From: Actinomadura latina NBRC 106108
Lineage (GTDB): Bacteria > Actinomycetota > Actinomycetes > Streptosporangiales > Streptosporangiaceae
Assembly (NCBI RefSeq): GCF_001552195.1
Contig: NZ_BCQS01000013.1
Coordinates: 186,001 to 250,000, forward strand
Length of the DNA: 64,000 bases
Direction: 5' to 3'
Both the position numbers and the translations under genes were made by a program. Under the pieces are notes generated by a model. That model was not told the origin of the DNA, ran no database searches, and saw only the letters and a program-made list of their open reading frames with translations. This document shows positions 43,232 to 50,330 of the stretch, piece by piece (position 1 is the stretch's first letter; the number at the start of each line of letters is the position of its first letter).

Positions 43232-44004
43232 ATCTTCGCCGTATCGCTTTCGGCGCCGCCGGGGCTGCCGGGGTGGTCGCCGTCCTCGAGGCCGTGAGCC
43301 GTGCGGGCCTCGTCGACGCGACCGCCCTGCCCCCGGCGTCGGTCGTTCTCCGGGAGGCCGGCAAACTGGCCGCCGACCAGGAGTTCCTCACCGACGTCGG
43401 GGCGACCCTCAAGGCGTGGTTCGGCGGGCTCGCGCTGTCGGTGCTCGTGGCGGTACCGCTGGGCGTCCTGCTCGGCTCGGTGCCGTTCCTCGGCACCGCG
43501 GCGCGGGCCCTGGTCGAACTGCTCCGCCCCATCCCGTCGGTCGCGCTGATCCCGCTCGCCATCATCCTGTTCTCCAGTCCCACGCAGATGAAGATGTCCT
43601 TGATCTTCTATGCCTGCCTGTGGCCGATCCTCATCAACACCCTGTACGCGCTCCGGGACGTCGACCCGGTGGCCAAGGAGAGCCTGCGCAGCTTCGGGTT
43701 CGGGACGCCGGCGGTGCTCTGGCGGGTCTCGCTGCCGAGCGCCGCGCCGTTCATCGCCACCGGCGTCCGCATCGCCGCCTCCGTCGCCCTCATCGTCGTG
43801 ATCAGCACCGAGCTGATCGCCGGCGGGTTCAACGGAGTCGGGATCTACCTCAGCGACACCCAGTCCGGCGGCGGCCAGACCGACCTCATGCTGGCGGGCG
43901 CCGTGTGGGCCGGGGCCCTCGGGCTGCTGGCCAACCTCGTGCTGCTCGGGCTGGAGCGCGTGGCGTTCCGGTGGCAGAGCGCCCAGGCGGAGGGGGCCTC
44001 ATGA
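43228..44004 (+). CDS. ABC importer permease 1 (SsuC/TauC family)
   Basis: A 258-residue permease with about six helices and the cytoplasmic EAA-type loop (LRSFGFGTPAVLWRVSLPSAAPF) that contacts the ATPase. The ATG at 43228 overlaps the binding-protein stop (ATGA). A second, different permease follows directly, so the channel is probably a heterodimer rather than the homodimer usual for SsuABC. Confidence 0.9.
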   Translation: MNLRRIAFGAAGAAGVVAVLEAVSRAGLVDATALPPASVVLREAGKLAADQEFLTDVGATLKAWFGGLALSVLVAVPLGVLLGSVPFLGTAARALVELLRPIPSVALIPLAIILFSSPTQMKMSLIFYACLWPILINTLYALRDVDPVAKESLRSFGFGTPAVLWRVSLPSAAPFIATGVRIAASVALIVVISTELIAGGFNGVGIYLSDTQSGGGQTDLMLAGAVWAGALGLLANLVLLGLERVAFRWQSAQAEGAS

Positions 44005-44804
44005 GAGTCCTGAAGGGACTGCGCGCCTTCGCGGAGCGCGCGTGGCTGGTCGCCGCCGCGCTCATCCTGTGGGAGCTCGTCACCCGCGCGGTGAAGGAGA
44101 CCTACTTCCCGCCCCCGACCACGATCGTCAAGACGCTGCACGAGCAGTGGTTCTCCGGCCCGGCGTCGCAGCTCTTCCTCACCGACGGCGCGGTGGACGA
44201 CTTCTCCAGCAGCCTGGCGCACCTGTTCATCGGCTGGGCCGCCGCCGGCGCGGCCGGCGTCGTGATCGGCGCGTCCATCGGCCGGTCGCGGACGCTGAAC
44301 GACCTGCTCGACCCGGTGCTGCAGTTCCTGCGCGCCGTGCCGCCGCCGACCCTGGTGCCGTTCTTCATCATGGTGTTCCAGCTCGGCGCGACCATGCAGA
44401 TCGTCACGATCGCGTTCGGCGTGGTGTGGCCCGTGCTGCTCAACACCGCCGACGGCGTCCGCGCCGTGGACCCGCTGCAGCTGGAGACGGCCCGCGTGTT
44501 CGGCGTCGGGCCGCTGCGCAGGCTGCTGACGATCATCCTCCCGGCCGCGGCCCCGAAGATCTTCGCCGGGCTGCGGGTGGCGCTGTCGTTCGCCCTGATC
44601 CTGATGGTCATCTCCGAGCTGTTCGGCAGCACGTCGGGCATCGGCTCCGAGCTCATCGACGCGCAGCGCACCTTCGAGCTGCCGCGGATGTGGGCCGGGA
44701 TCGTGATGCTGGGCATCCTCGGCTTCCTGTTCAACGCCGTGTTCATGCTGCTGGAGCGGCGCCTGCTGTCGTGGCACGCGGGTGCGCAGAGGCTCGCGAG
44801 TTGA
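44001..44804 (+). CDS. ABC importer permease 2 (SsuC/TauC family)
   Basis: A 267-residue permease with six helices. The coupling loop reads ETARVFGVGPLRRLLTIILP. The ATG overlaps the first permease stop (ATGA). A degenerate relative of this gene (47145-47538) lies beyond the flavin monooxygenase, sharing LLNTADG-x-R-x-VDPLQ, which suggests a past duplication. Confidence 0.9.
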   Translation: MRVLKGLRAFAERAWLVAAALILWELVTRAVKETYFPPPTTIVKTLHEQWFSGPASQLFLTDGAVDDFSSSLAHLFIGWAAAGAAGVVIGASIGRSRTLNDLLDPVLQFLRAVPPPTLVPFFIMVFQLGATMQIVTIAFGVVWPVLLNTADGVRAVDPLQLETARVFGVGPLRRLLTIILPAAAPKIFAGLRVALSFALILMVISELFGSTSGIGSELIDAQRTFELPRMWAGIVMLGILGFLFNAVFMLLERRLLSWHAGAQRLAS

Positions 44805-44806
44805 CG

Positions 44807-45697
44807 ATGACCGCCACGCAGACGAACCTCAAGACGTACACACGAGAAAAGGCGGCCGCGATGCTTCAGATAACCGGCCTCACGCACTCCTACGCCGACG
44901 GCCACCTGGCCCTCGACGGGCTCGACCTCACCGTCCCGGACGGCGAGATGGTCAGCATCGTCGGCCCGTCCGGCTGCGGCAAGTCCACGCTGCTGCGCTG
45001 CATAGCCGGGCTGATCACCCCCACCGGCGGAACGCTCACGCTGAACGGGAAGCCGGTCGACGGAGTGCCCGACGACCTCGCGGTGGTCTTCCAGGACTAC
45101 AGCCGCTCGCTGTTCCCCTGGCTGACGGTCCGCGACAACGTGGCGCTGCCGCTGCGCCGGCGCGGCAAGTCCCGCTCGGAGCGGCGCGCCGCGGCGCAGG
45201 AGGCGCTGGAGTCCGTGGGGCTCCCGGACGCGGGGCGCAAGTACCCGTGGCAGCTGTCGGGCGGCATGCAGCAGCGCGTCTCGATCGCGCGGGCCCTGGC
45301 GTACCGCCCGTCGCTGATGCTGATGGACGAGCCGTTCGGGTCCGTGGACGCGCAGACCCGGGAGGACCTGGAGGACCTCGTCCTTCAGGTGCACCGGCAC
45401 GAGAAGATGACGATCCTGCTCGTCACGCACGACATCGACGAGAGCGTCTACGTCGGCGACCGGGTGGTGGTGCTGAACCGCTCCCCCGCCCGGGTGCACG
45501 CCGACCTGCCGGTCCCCCTGCCGTCCACCCGCGACCAGATCGAGACGCGGGGCCTCCCCGAGTTCGTCCGGCTGCGCGCCGAGGTGGGCCGGCTGGTCCG
45601 CGGCGGCGCCAAGGTGCCGGGCGCGGCACCGGCCGACACGGCGTCCGACACGGCGTCCGACACGGCTTCCGCGCTGGGATCGAAGCCGGCGCGGTGA
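44807..45697 (+). CDS. ABC importer ATPase (SsuB/TauB family)
   Basis: A 296-residue ATPase with Walker A GPSGCGKST, Q-loop VFQDYSRSLFPWLTV, signature LSGGMQQRVSIARAL, Walker B LMLMDEPFGSVD and switch VTHDIDE. The ATG at 44807 comes two bases after the permease stop; an in-frame ATG at 44860 is an alternative. The C-terminal tail holds a 12-bp tandem repeat giving ASDTASDTAS. A strong hairpin follows 34 bases after the stop. Confidence 0.92.
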   Translation: MTATQTNLKTYTREKAAAMLQITGLTHSYADGHLALDGLDLTVPDGEMVSIVGPSGCGKSTLLRCIAGLITPTGGTLTLNGKPVDGVPDDLAVVFQDYSRSLFPWLTVRDNVALPLRRRGKSRSERRAAAQEALESVGLPDAGRKYPWQLSGGMQQRVSIARALAYRPSLMLMDEPFGSVDAQTREDLEDLVLQVHRHEKMTILLVTHDIDESVYVGDRVVVLNRSPARVHADLPVPLPSTRDQIETRGLPEFVRLRAEVGRLVRGGAKVPGAAPADTASDTASDTASALGSKPAR

Positions 45698-45731
45698 GGA
45701 CGGCCGCCAGGCGCGGCCTACGACCGATACC

Positions 45732-45768
45732 GGGGCGGACCGGGCACGCTGGGTGCCGGGTCCGCCCC
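45732..45768 (+). terminator. terminator or attenuator between the ABC operon and the flavin monooxygenase gene
   Basis: A 16-bp stem with one mismatch (GGGGCGGACCGGGCAC, 45732-45747, with 45753-45768) and a five-base loop. It ends only 21 bases before the monooxygenase ATG. There is no room for a normal promoter between them, so either the gene is reached by read-through or the promoter lies upstream of the hairpin. Confidence 0.6.
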
Positions 45769-45789
45769 TACCATTTGAAGGGGCGTTAT

Positions 45790-47067
45790 ATGGGCGTGCG
45801 CGACATGCGCGTACTCATCGTGGGGGCGGGCATCGGCGGGCTCACCACGGCGTTGAGCCTGCACGAGGCCGGTATCGATGCGCTGGTCGTCGACTCCGCC
45901 GCACGTTTGCGGCCGCTCGGCGTCGGCATCAACCTGCTCCCGCACGCCGTCCGCGAGCTGACCGAGCTGGGCCTCGGCGGCGAGCTGGCGGACCTCGGCA
46001 TCCCCACCGCCGAGATGGTGCATTTCGACCGGTACGGCGGCCGGATCTGGGGCGAGCCGCGCGGCCGGGCCCTCGGCTACAACTGGCCGCAGTACTCGAT
46101 CCACCGCGGCGAGCTGCAGATGGCGCTGCTGGACGCGGTGCTGGCGCGGCTCGGCAAGGAGTCCGTCCGCACCGGCACCGTCTTCGAGGGCTTCGAGCAG
46201 GACGGGACGCAGGTGCGGGCGCGGCTGCTCGACCGCGCGTCCGGGACCGCCGAGACCGTCGCGGCGGACGTGCTGGTCGGCGCCGACGGGCTGCACTCGG
46301 CCGTCCGCGCGCAGCTGCACCCCGGTGAGCCGGCTCCGCTGTGGAACGGCATCCGGATGTGGCGCGGCCTCGCCGAGGGCGAACCGTTCCTCACCGGGCG
46401 GACGCTGGCCGTGGCGGGCAGCAACACCGCGTGCAAGATGGTCGTCTACCCGATCTCGATGCGCGCCGAGCGGCGCGGGAAGGCCCTGCTCAACTGGGTC
46501 GCGGAGGTCAAGCTCCCGGCCGCCCGGCTCGACGCGTCCGCCGACTGGAACCGGACCGGCAAGCTCGACGACGTGCTCCCCCACTTCGCCGGCTGGACGT
46601 TCGACTGGCTGGACGTCCCGGCGCTGCTGTCCGCCTCGGCGGAGATCCTCGAGTACCCGATGGTCGACCGGGACCCGCTCGACCGGTGGACGTCCGGCCG
46701 CGTCACCCTGCTCGGCGACGCCGCGCACCCGATGTACCCGATCGGCTCCAACGGCGGCTCCCAGGCCGTCCTCGACGCCCGCGTCCTGGCGCACGAGCTG
46801 GCCAGGGCCGCCGGCCCCGCCGAGGGGCTGCTCGCGTACGAGGCGGAACGCCGCGAGACGGTCAACGCGATCGTCCTGGCATGCCGTGACATGCCCGCGG
46901 ACCGCATCCTGCACACGGTGAGCGAGCGGGCGCCGCAGGGCTTCGAGCGCATCGAGGACGTCCTGACCCCCGAGGAGCTGACCGCCATCACCGGCGCCTA
47001 CCGCCAGACGTCGTTCTCCGACGTCGAGGCGCTCAACGCGCGTCCCGCGTACACGACCGCAAGCTGA
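45790..47067 (+). CDS. flavin-dependent aromatic monooxygenase (PhzS-like)
   Basis: A 425-residue class A flavoprotein hydroxylase. FAD motif VLIVGAGIGGLTTALSLHEAG at about residues 8-28, the ADGLHS segment (DG motif) and GDAAHPMYPIGSNGGSQAV near 310-330 are clear. The layout and GSNGGSQAVLDA match the phenazine/PhzS-type group of monooxygenases, which hydroxylate or oxidatively decarboxylate aromatic acids. The ATG at 45790 has AAGGGG six bases upstream. It lies behind the ABC importer, so the two may serve one aromatic substrate; that is inference. Confidence 0.85.
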   Translation: MGVRDMRVLIVGAGIGGLTTALSLHEAGIDALVVDSAARLRPLGVGINLLPHAVRELTELGLGGELADLGIPTAEMVHFDRYGGRIWGEPRGRALGYNWPQYSIHRGELQMALLDAVLARLGKESVRTGTVFEGFEQDGTQVRARLLDRASGTAETVAADVLVGADGLHSAVRAQLHPGEPAPLWNGIRMWRGLAEGEPFLTGRTLAVAGSNTACKMVVYPISMRAERRGKALLNWVAEVKLPAARLDASADWNRTGKLDDVLPHFAGWTFDWLDVPALLSASAEILEYPMVDRDPLDRWTSGRVTLLGDAAHPMYPIGSNGGSQAVLDARVLAHELARAAGPAEGLLAYEAERRETVNAIVLACRDMPADRILHTVSERAPQGFERIEDVLTPEELTAITGAYRQTSFSDVEALNARPAYTTAS

Positions 47068-47094
47068 CGGACGGCGTCCGGGCGGGTTTCCCAC

Positions 47095-47125
47095 GGGCGC
47101 GGTGAGGTTCCGCCTCACCGCGCCC
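47095..47125 (+). terminator. strong terminator after the flavin monooxygenase
   Basis: GGGCGCGGTGAGG and CCTCACCGCGCCC form a perfect 13-bp stem around the loop TTCCG, 27 bases after the stop codon. Confidence 0.75.
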
Positions 47126-47144
47126 CTGAGCCTGGCGGTCGCGC

Positions 47145-47538
47145 CGCGGCCGTGTCCATCTGCAGCGGGTCGACGGAGCGCGCCCCGTCCGCCGTGTTGA
47201 GCAGGACGGGCCAGACGGCGCTGAACACGATCGAGGCCACCTGCATCTGGGTGCCGAGGTCGAACAGCACGATGAACACCGGGACGAGGGTGGATCTTCG
47301 CCGGGTTGCGGCTCGCGCTGTCGCTGTCGCTGATCCTGATGGGCTTCTTGAGCTGCTCCCCGGCACGTCCGACGGGCTGGGCTTCGAGCTGACCAACGCG
47401 CAGAGCCAGTCGGACCTGCCGACGCTGTGGTCGGTGATCGTGCTGCTCGGCGTGCTGGGCTACCTGCTCAACGCGCTCCTGCTCGCCGTGGAGCGGAGGG
47501 CGCTCAGCTGGCACCGGGCGGCCCGCCGGGAGCCGTGA
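47145..47538. pseudogene. decayed ABC permease with an internal inversion
   Basis: The remains of a third SsuC/TauC-type permease. On the plus strand 47293-47538 encodes its C-terminus (IFAGLRLALSLSLILMGF, then after a one-base deletion near 47348 LLPGTSDGLGFELTNAQ and LLNALLLAVERRALSWHR). On the minus strand 47145-47292 encodes the segment that should precede it (TLVPVFIVLFDLGTQM to VDPLQMDTA). So about 150 bp have been inverted. The N-terminal half is missing. Closest in the window to permease 2 (44001-44804). The end overlaps the convergent tetR by 35 bp. Confidence 0.8.
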
Positions 47539-48136
47539 CGGCGGCCAGGCGGGTGTTCATGGCGCGGGTGGCACGCTCGTAGAAGACGGGGTCGTCGTGG
47601 AGGAGCGCGCCGGCCGCGCCGGTGCGGCAGACGGCGTCCAGCTCGAAGGCGACCTGCGGGATGTCGGCGGACGCGTCGATCTCGCCGCGGTCGCGCGCCT
47701 CGCGGAGGCAGCGTTCCAGGAAGGCGCGCCAGTCGCGCTGCGACGCGGCGATGGCGTCGCGGACGCGGCCGGGACGCGCATCGAACTCGGCCATCGTGGA
47801 GTGGAAGAAGCAGCCGCCGGGGAAGACGGGCGCGCGCTGGTAGCGCTGCCAGGCGTCCAGCAGCGCGCGGACGCGCCCGAGCCCCTCGGGGACGGCGAGG
47901 GCCGGCTCGACCACGTGCTCGCGGAACACGGCGGACGCCTTGCGGACGGTCGCGAGCTGCAGCTCCTCCTTCGAGCCGAAGTGCGTGAACACGCCGCTCT
48001 TGCTGATCCGCAGTTCGGTGGCCAGCCGGCCGATCGACACCCCCTCCAGGCCCTCCGCCGAGGCGATGTCGGCGGCCCGGCACAGGATGACGTTGCGGGT
48101 CTGCTCGCCCTTGAGGAGCCGTCCGTCGGTGCTCAC
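47504..48136 (-). CDS. TetR family repressor, likely of the adjacent efflux gene
   Basis: A 210-residue regulator with HTH at about residues 25-65 (VSIGRLATELRISKSGVFTHF) and a TetR_C-type ligand domain (FPGGCFFHSTMAEFDARPG). The GTG at 48136 is preferred; an earlier in-frame start lies over the operator. Divergent from a DHA2 efflux pump with a shared operator pair. The ligand is presumably a pump substrate. Confidence 0.88.
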   Translation of the reverse strand: MSTDGRLLKGEQTRNVILCRAADIASAEGLEGVSIGRLATELRISKSGVFTHFGSKEELQLATVRKASAVFREHVVEPALAVPEGLGRVRALLDAWQRYQRAPVFPGGCFFHSTMAEFDARPGRVRDAIAASQRDWRAFLERCLREARDRGEIDASADIPQVAFELDAVCRTGAAGALLHDDPVFYERATRAMNTRLAAVTAPGGPPGAS

Positions 48137-48143
48137 GCCCACC

Positions 48144-48231
48144 AATGTGCACGACCGTTCGTTCAAAGTCAATGCGCCCACCCCCTTGACGGCGTGGGTC
48201 TTCAGAGAAGAAAGTACGACCGTTCGTTTAA
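48144..48231. promoter_or_regulatory. divergent tetR/efflux promoters with twin operators
   Basis: ACGACCGTTCGTT followed by C or T and AA occurs at 48151-48166 and again, same direction, at 48216-48231. On the minus strand TTGACT (48167-48172) and CACATT (48144-48149) are 17 bp apart, with site 1 in the spacer. On the plus strand TTGACG (48186-48191) leads to a -10 just before site 2. Each site thus blocks one promoter. Confidence 0.6.
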
Positions 48232-48252
48232 TTTTCTTCGAGAGGCCCGCCC

Positions 48253-49647
48253 ATGACCACCGAGACCACCGCGGCGCCGCCCCTCCGGGCCCGCGCGCGG
48301 CGGGACGTGCCCTGGCTGGCGGCCGGGGCGACGTTCCTGGCCATGCTGGACGCCACCGTGGCGAACCTGGCCGTCCCCGACCTGCACGCCGACTTCCCGG
48401 GCAGCCCGCTGTCCCGGCTGACCTGGGTGATCACCCTGTACGCGGTGCCGTTCGCGGCGCTGCTCGCCCCCGCCGGGCGGCTCGCCGATCTGGTCGGGCG
48501 GCGCGCGCTGTACCTGTGGGGCGCGGGGCTGTTCACGCTCGCCTCGCTGGCCTGCGCGCTGGCGCCGAACGTGCCCGTCCTGCTGGCGACGCGCGGCGTG
48601 CAGGGCGCCGCGGCCGCCGCGCTGATCCCCGCGTCCCTCGCCCTGCTGCTGCACGACACGCCCGTCGAACGGCGGGCGAGCGCGATCGGGCTGTGGAGCG
48701 CCGCGGGCGCGTTCGCCGCCGCCATCGGCCCCGGCGTGGGCGGCGTGCTGGTGGACCAGCTGGGCTGGCGGTCCCTGTTCGTCATCAACGTGCCGGTCGG
48801 CGTGGCGATGCTGCTCGGCGGGCTGCGGCTGCCGCGCGTCCGGGGCGAGGCCGGGCGGCTGCCCGACCTCGTGGGAACCGCCCTGCTCGGCGCGGGCGTC
48901 GGCGGGGTCGTGCTCGGCGTGACGCAGACCCAGGACTGGGCCTGGACGGACGCCCGCACGCTCGCGCTGCTGCTCGGCGGCGCCGCCCTCGTCGCGCTGG
49001 CCCTCCGGCGGTCGGCGCGCCACCCGGTGCCCGCGCTGGAGATCTCGCTGTGGCGCAACCGCGGGTTCGCCGCCGCGAACGCCGCCTCGTTCCTGTACGG
49101 GACGGCCCTGTACTCCTGGTTGCTGCTCGGCGTGCTCTACCTGACCGCCGAGTGGGACTACTCGATCCTCAAGGCCGGCTTCGCCTCGACGCCCGGCGCG
49201 TTCACCGCCACCGCGGCGGCGATCGTGATGGGCCGGCTCACCGGGCGCATCGGGGTCCGCCCCGCGATCACCGGCGGGGCGCTGATCATGGTCGCCGCGG
49301 GAGCGTGGACGATCGCGTCGCTGCCGGCCGGCCCGCACTTCCTCACGTTCTGGCTGCCGGTCGGCCTCCTCGTCGGGACGGGCATGGGGATGGTCACCAC
49401 CGGCACCGCCTCCGCTGCCGCGCTGTCGGCCGGCCCGCTGCGGTTCGCCGGCGCCACCGGCCTCAACACCACGGCGCGCCAGATCGGCGGCGCGTTCGGC
49501 ATCGCCGTCCTCGCCGCGCTGCTGCCCGCCGGCGCCGGGCACGACGACTACACCGCCGTCTACCTGTTCTGCACGCTGGCCGCCGCCGGCGCGGGCCTCG
49601 CGGGCCTGCTCCCGGCCGTCCGGCCCGCCGCGAAGGAGAGCTCATGA
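48253..49647 (+). CDS. MFS drug efflux pump, DHA2 (EmrB/QacA) type
   Basis: A 464-residue permease with about 14 helices. Motifs include FLAMLDATVANLAVPDL (the D1 motif of DHA2), GRLADLVGRRALYLWG and the motif C region GPGVGGVLVDQLGWR. GAGAGG lies eight bases upstream of the ATG. It is the likely target of the divergent TetR and overlaps an SGNH hydrolase gene (ATGA). It probably exports toxic compounds by proton antiport. Confidence 0.92.
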   Translation: MTTETTAAPPLRARARRDVPWLAAGATFLAMLDATVANLAVPDLHADFPGSPLSRLTWVITLYAVPFAALLAPAGRLADLVGRRALYLWGAGLFTLASLACALAPNVPVLLATRGVQGAAAAALIPASLALLLHDTPVERRASAIGLWSAAGAFAAAIGPGVGGVLVDQLGWRSLFVINVPVGVAMLLGGLRLPRVRGEAGRLPDLVGTALLGAGVGGVVLGVTQTQDWAWTDARTLALLLGGAALVALALRRSARHPVPALEISLWRNRGFAAANAASFLYGTALYSWLLLGVLYLTAEWDYSILKAGFASTPGAFTATAAAIVMGRLTGRIGVRPAITGGALIMVAAGAWTIASLPAGPHFLTFWLPVGLLVGTGMGMVTTGTASAAALSAGPLRFAGATGLNTTARQIGGAFGIAVLAALLPAGAGHDDYTAVYLFCTLAAAGAGLAGLLPAVRPAAKESS

Positions 49648-50330
49648 CCGGGACCGCCCTGTCCGAGGAGACCGACCCGGCCGTCATGTCCGCCGCCGAC
49701 GGCGTCGCGCTGCTGGCGGACGCGCCCTGGACGCGGATGGCGGTGATCGGCGACAGCATCGCCGAAGGCGTCCGCGAACCCGTGCCCGGCTACCGCGACC
49801 TGTCCTGGACCGACCGCGTCGAGGAGGTGCTCGGCACGGTGACGCCCGGGTTCGGCGCGCTGAACCTCGGCCGCCGCGGCGCCCTCGTCGCGGAGGTCGC
49901 CGCGGAGCAGCTCGGACCGGCGCTGGCGTTCGGCCCCGACCTGGCGATCGTGACGGCCGGCGGCAACGACATGCTGCTCCCGGAGTTCGACGCGGAGGGG
50001 GTGCGGCGCGGGCTGGCCTCGCTGGTCTCCGCGCTGCGCGCGACCGGGGCCGACGTCGTCACGATCGGGCTGCTGGACATCACGGTGTCGGGGCTCGTCC
50101 CGGACCCGTACCGGGAGCGGCTCTCGGCCCGGACGCGGCGGCTGGGCGCGCTGACCGCCGAGGTCTCCGCCGAGTTCGGCGGCGTCCACGTGCCGCATCC
50201 GCCGGACCATCCGCTCGCCGCCGACCCCGGCATCTACAGCACCGACCTGCTGCACCTGAACGCGCGCGGGCACGCGTTCGCCGCCGCGAACACGGTGCGG
50301 GCGCTCGCGGCTCACTTGGCGTCGGCGTAG
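49644..50330 (+). CDS. SGNH/GDSL-type hydrolase
   Basis: A 228-residue SGNH hydrolase with GDSIAEGV, the NLGRRGA glycine block, TAGGNDML and DLLHLNARGH. It is a relative of the gene at 36179-36955. Coupled to the efflux gene by an ATGA overlap, so it may deesterify the same class of compound. Its stop overlaps the convergent polymerase gene by 19 bp. Confidence 0.88.
   Translation: MTGTALSEETDPAVMSAADGVALLADAPWTRMAVIGDSIAEGVREPVPGYRDLSWTDRVEEVLGTVTPGFGALNLGRRGALVAEVAAEQLGPALAFGPDLAIVTAGGNDMLLPEFDAEGVRRGLASLVSALRATGADVVTIGLLDITVSGLVPDPYRERLSARTRRLGALTAEVSAEFGGVHVPHPPDHPLAADPGIYSTDLLHLNARGHAFAAANTVRALAAHLASA

Noticed and set aside
47115-47396. A 93-codon minus-strand frame as a separate small permease gene
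   Set aside because: It covers only two membrane helices, has no start signal, and is best explained as the inverted part of the permease pseudogene.
36179-50330. The two SGNH hydrolases as a recent duplication
   Set aside because: They share the family motifs but differ strongly in between and have unrelated neighbours, so common family membership is enough to explain them.
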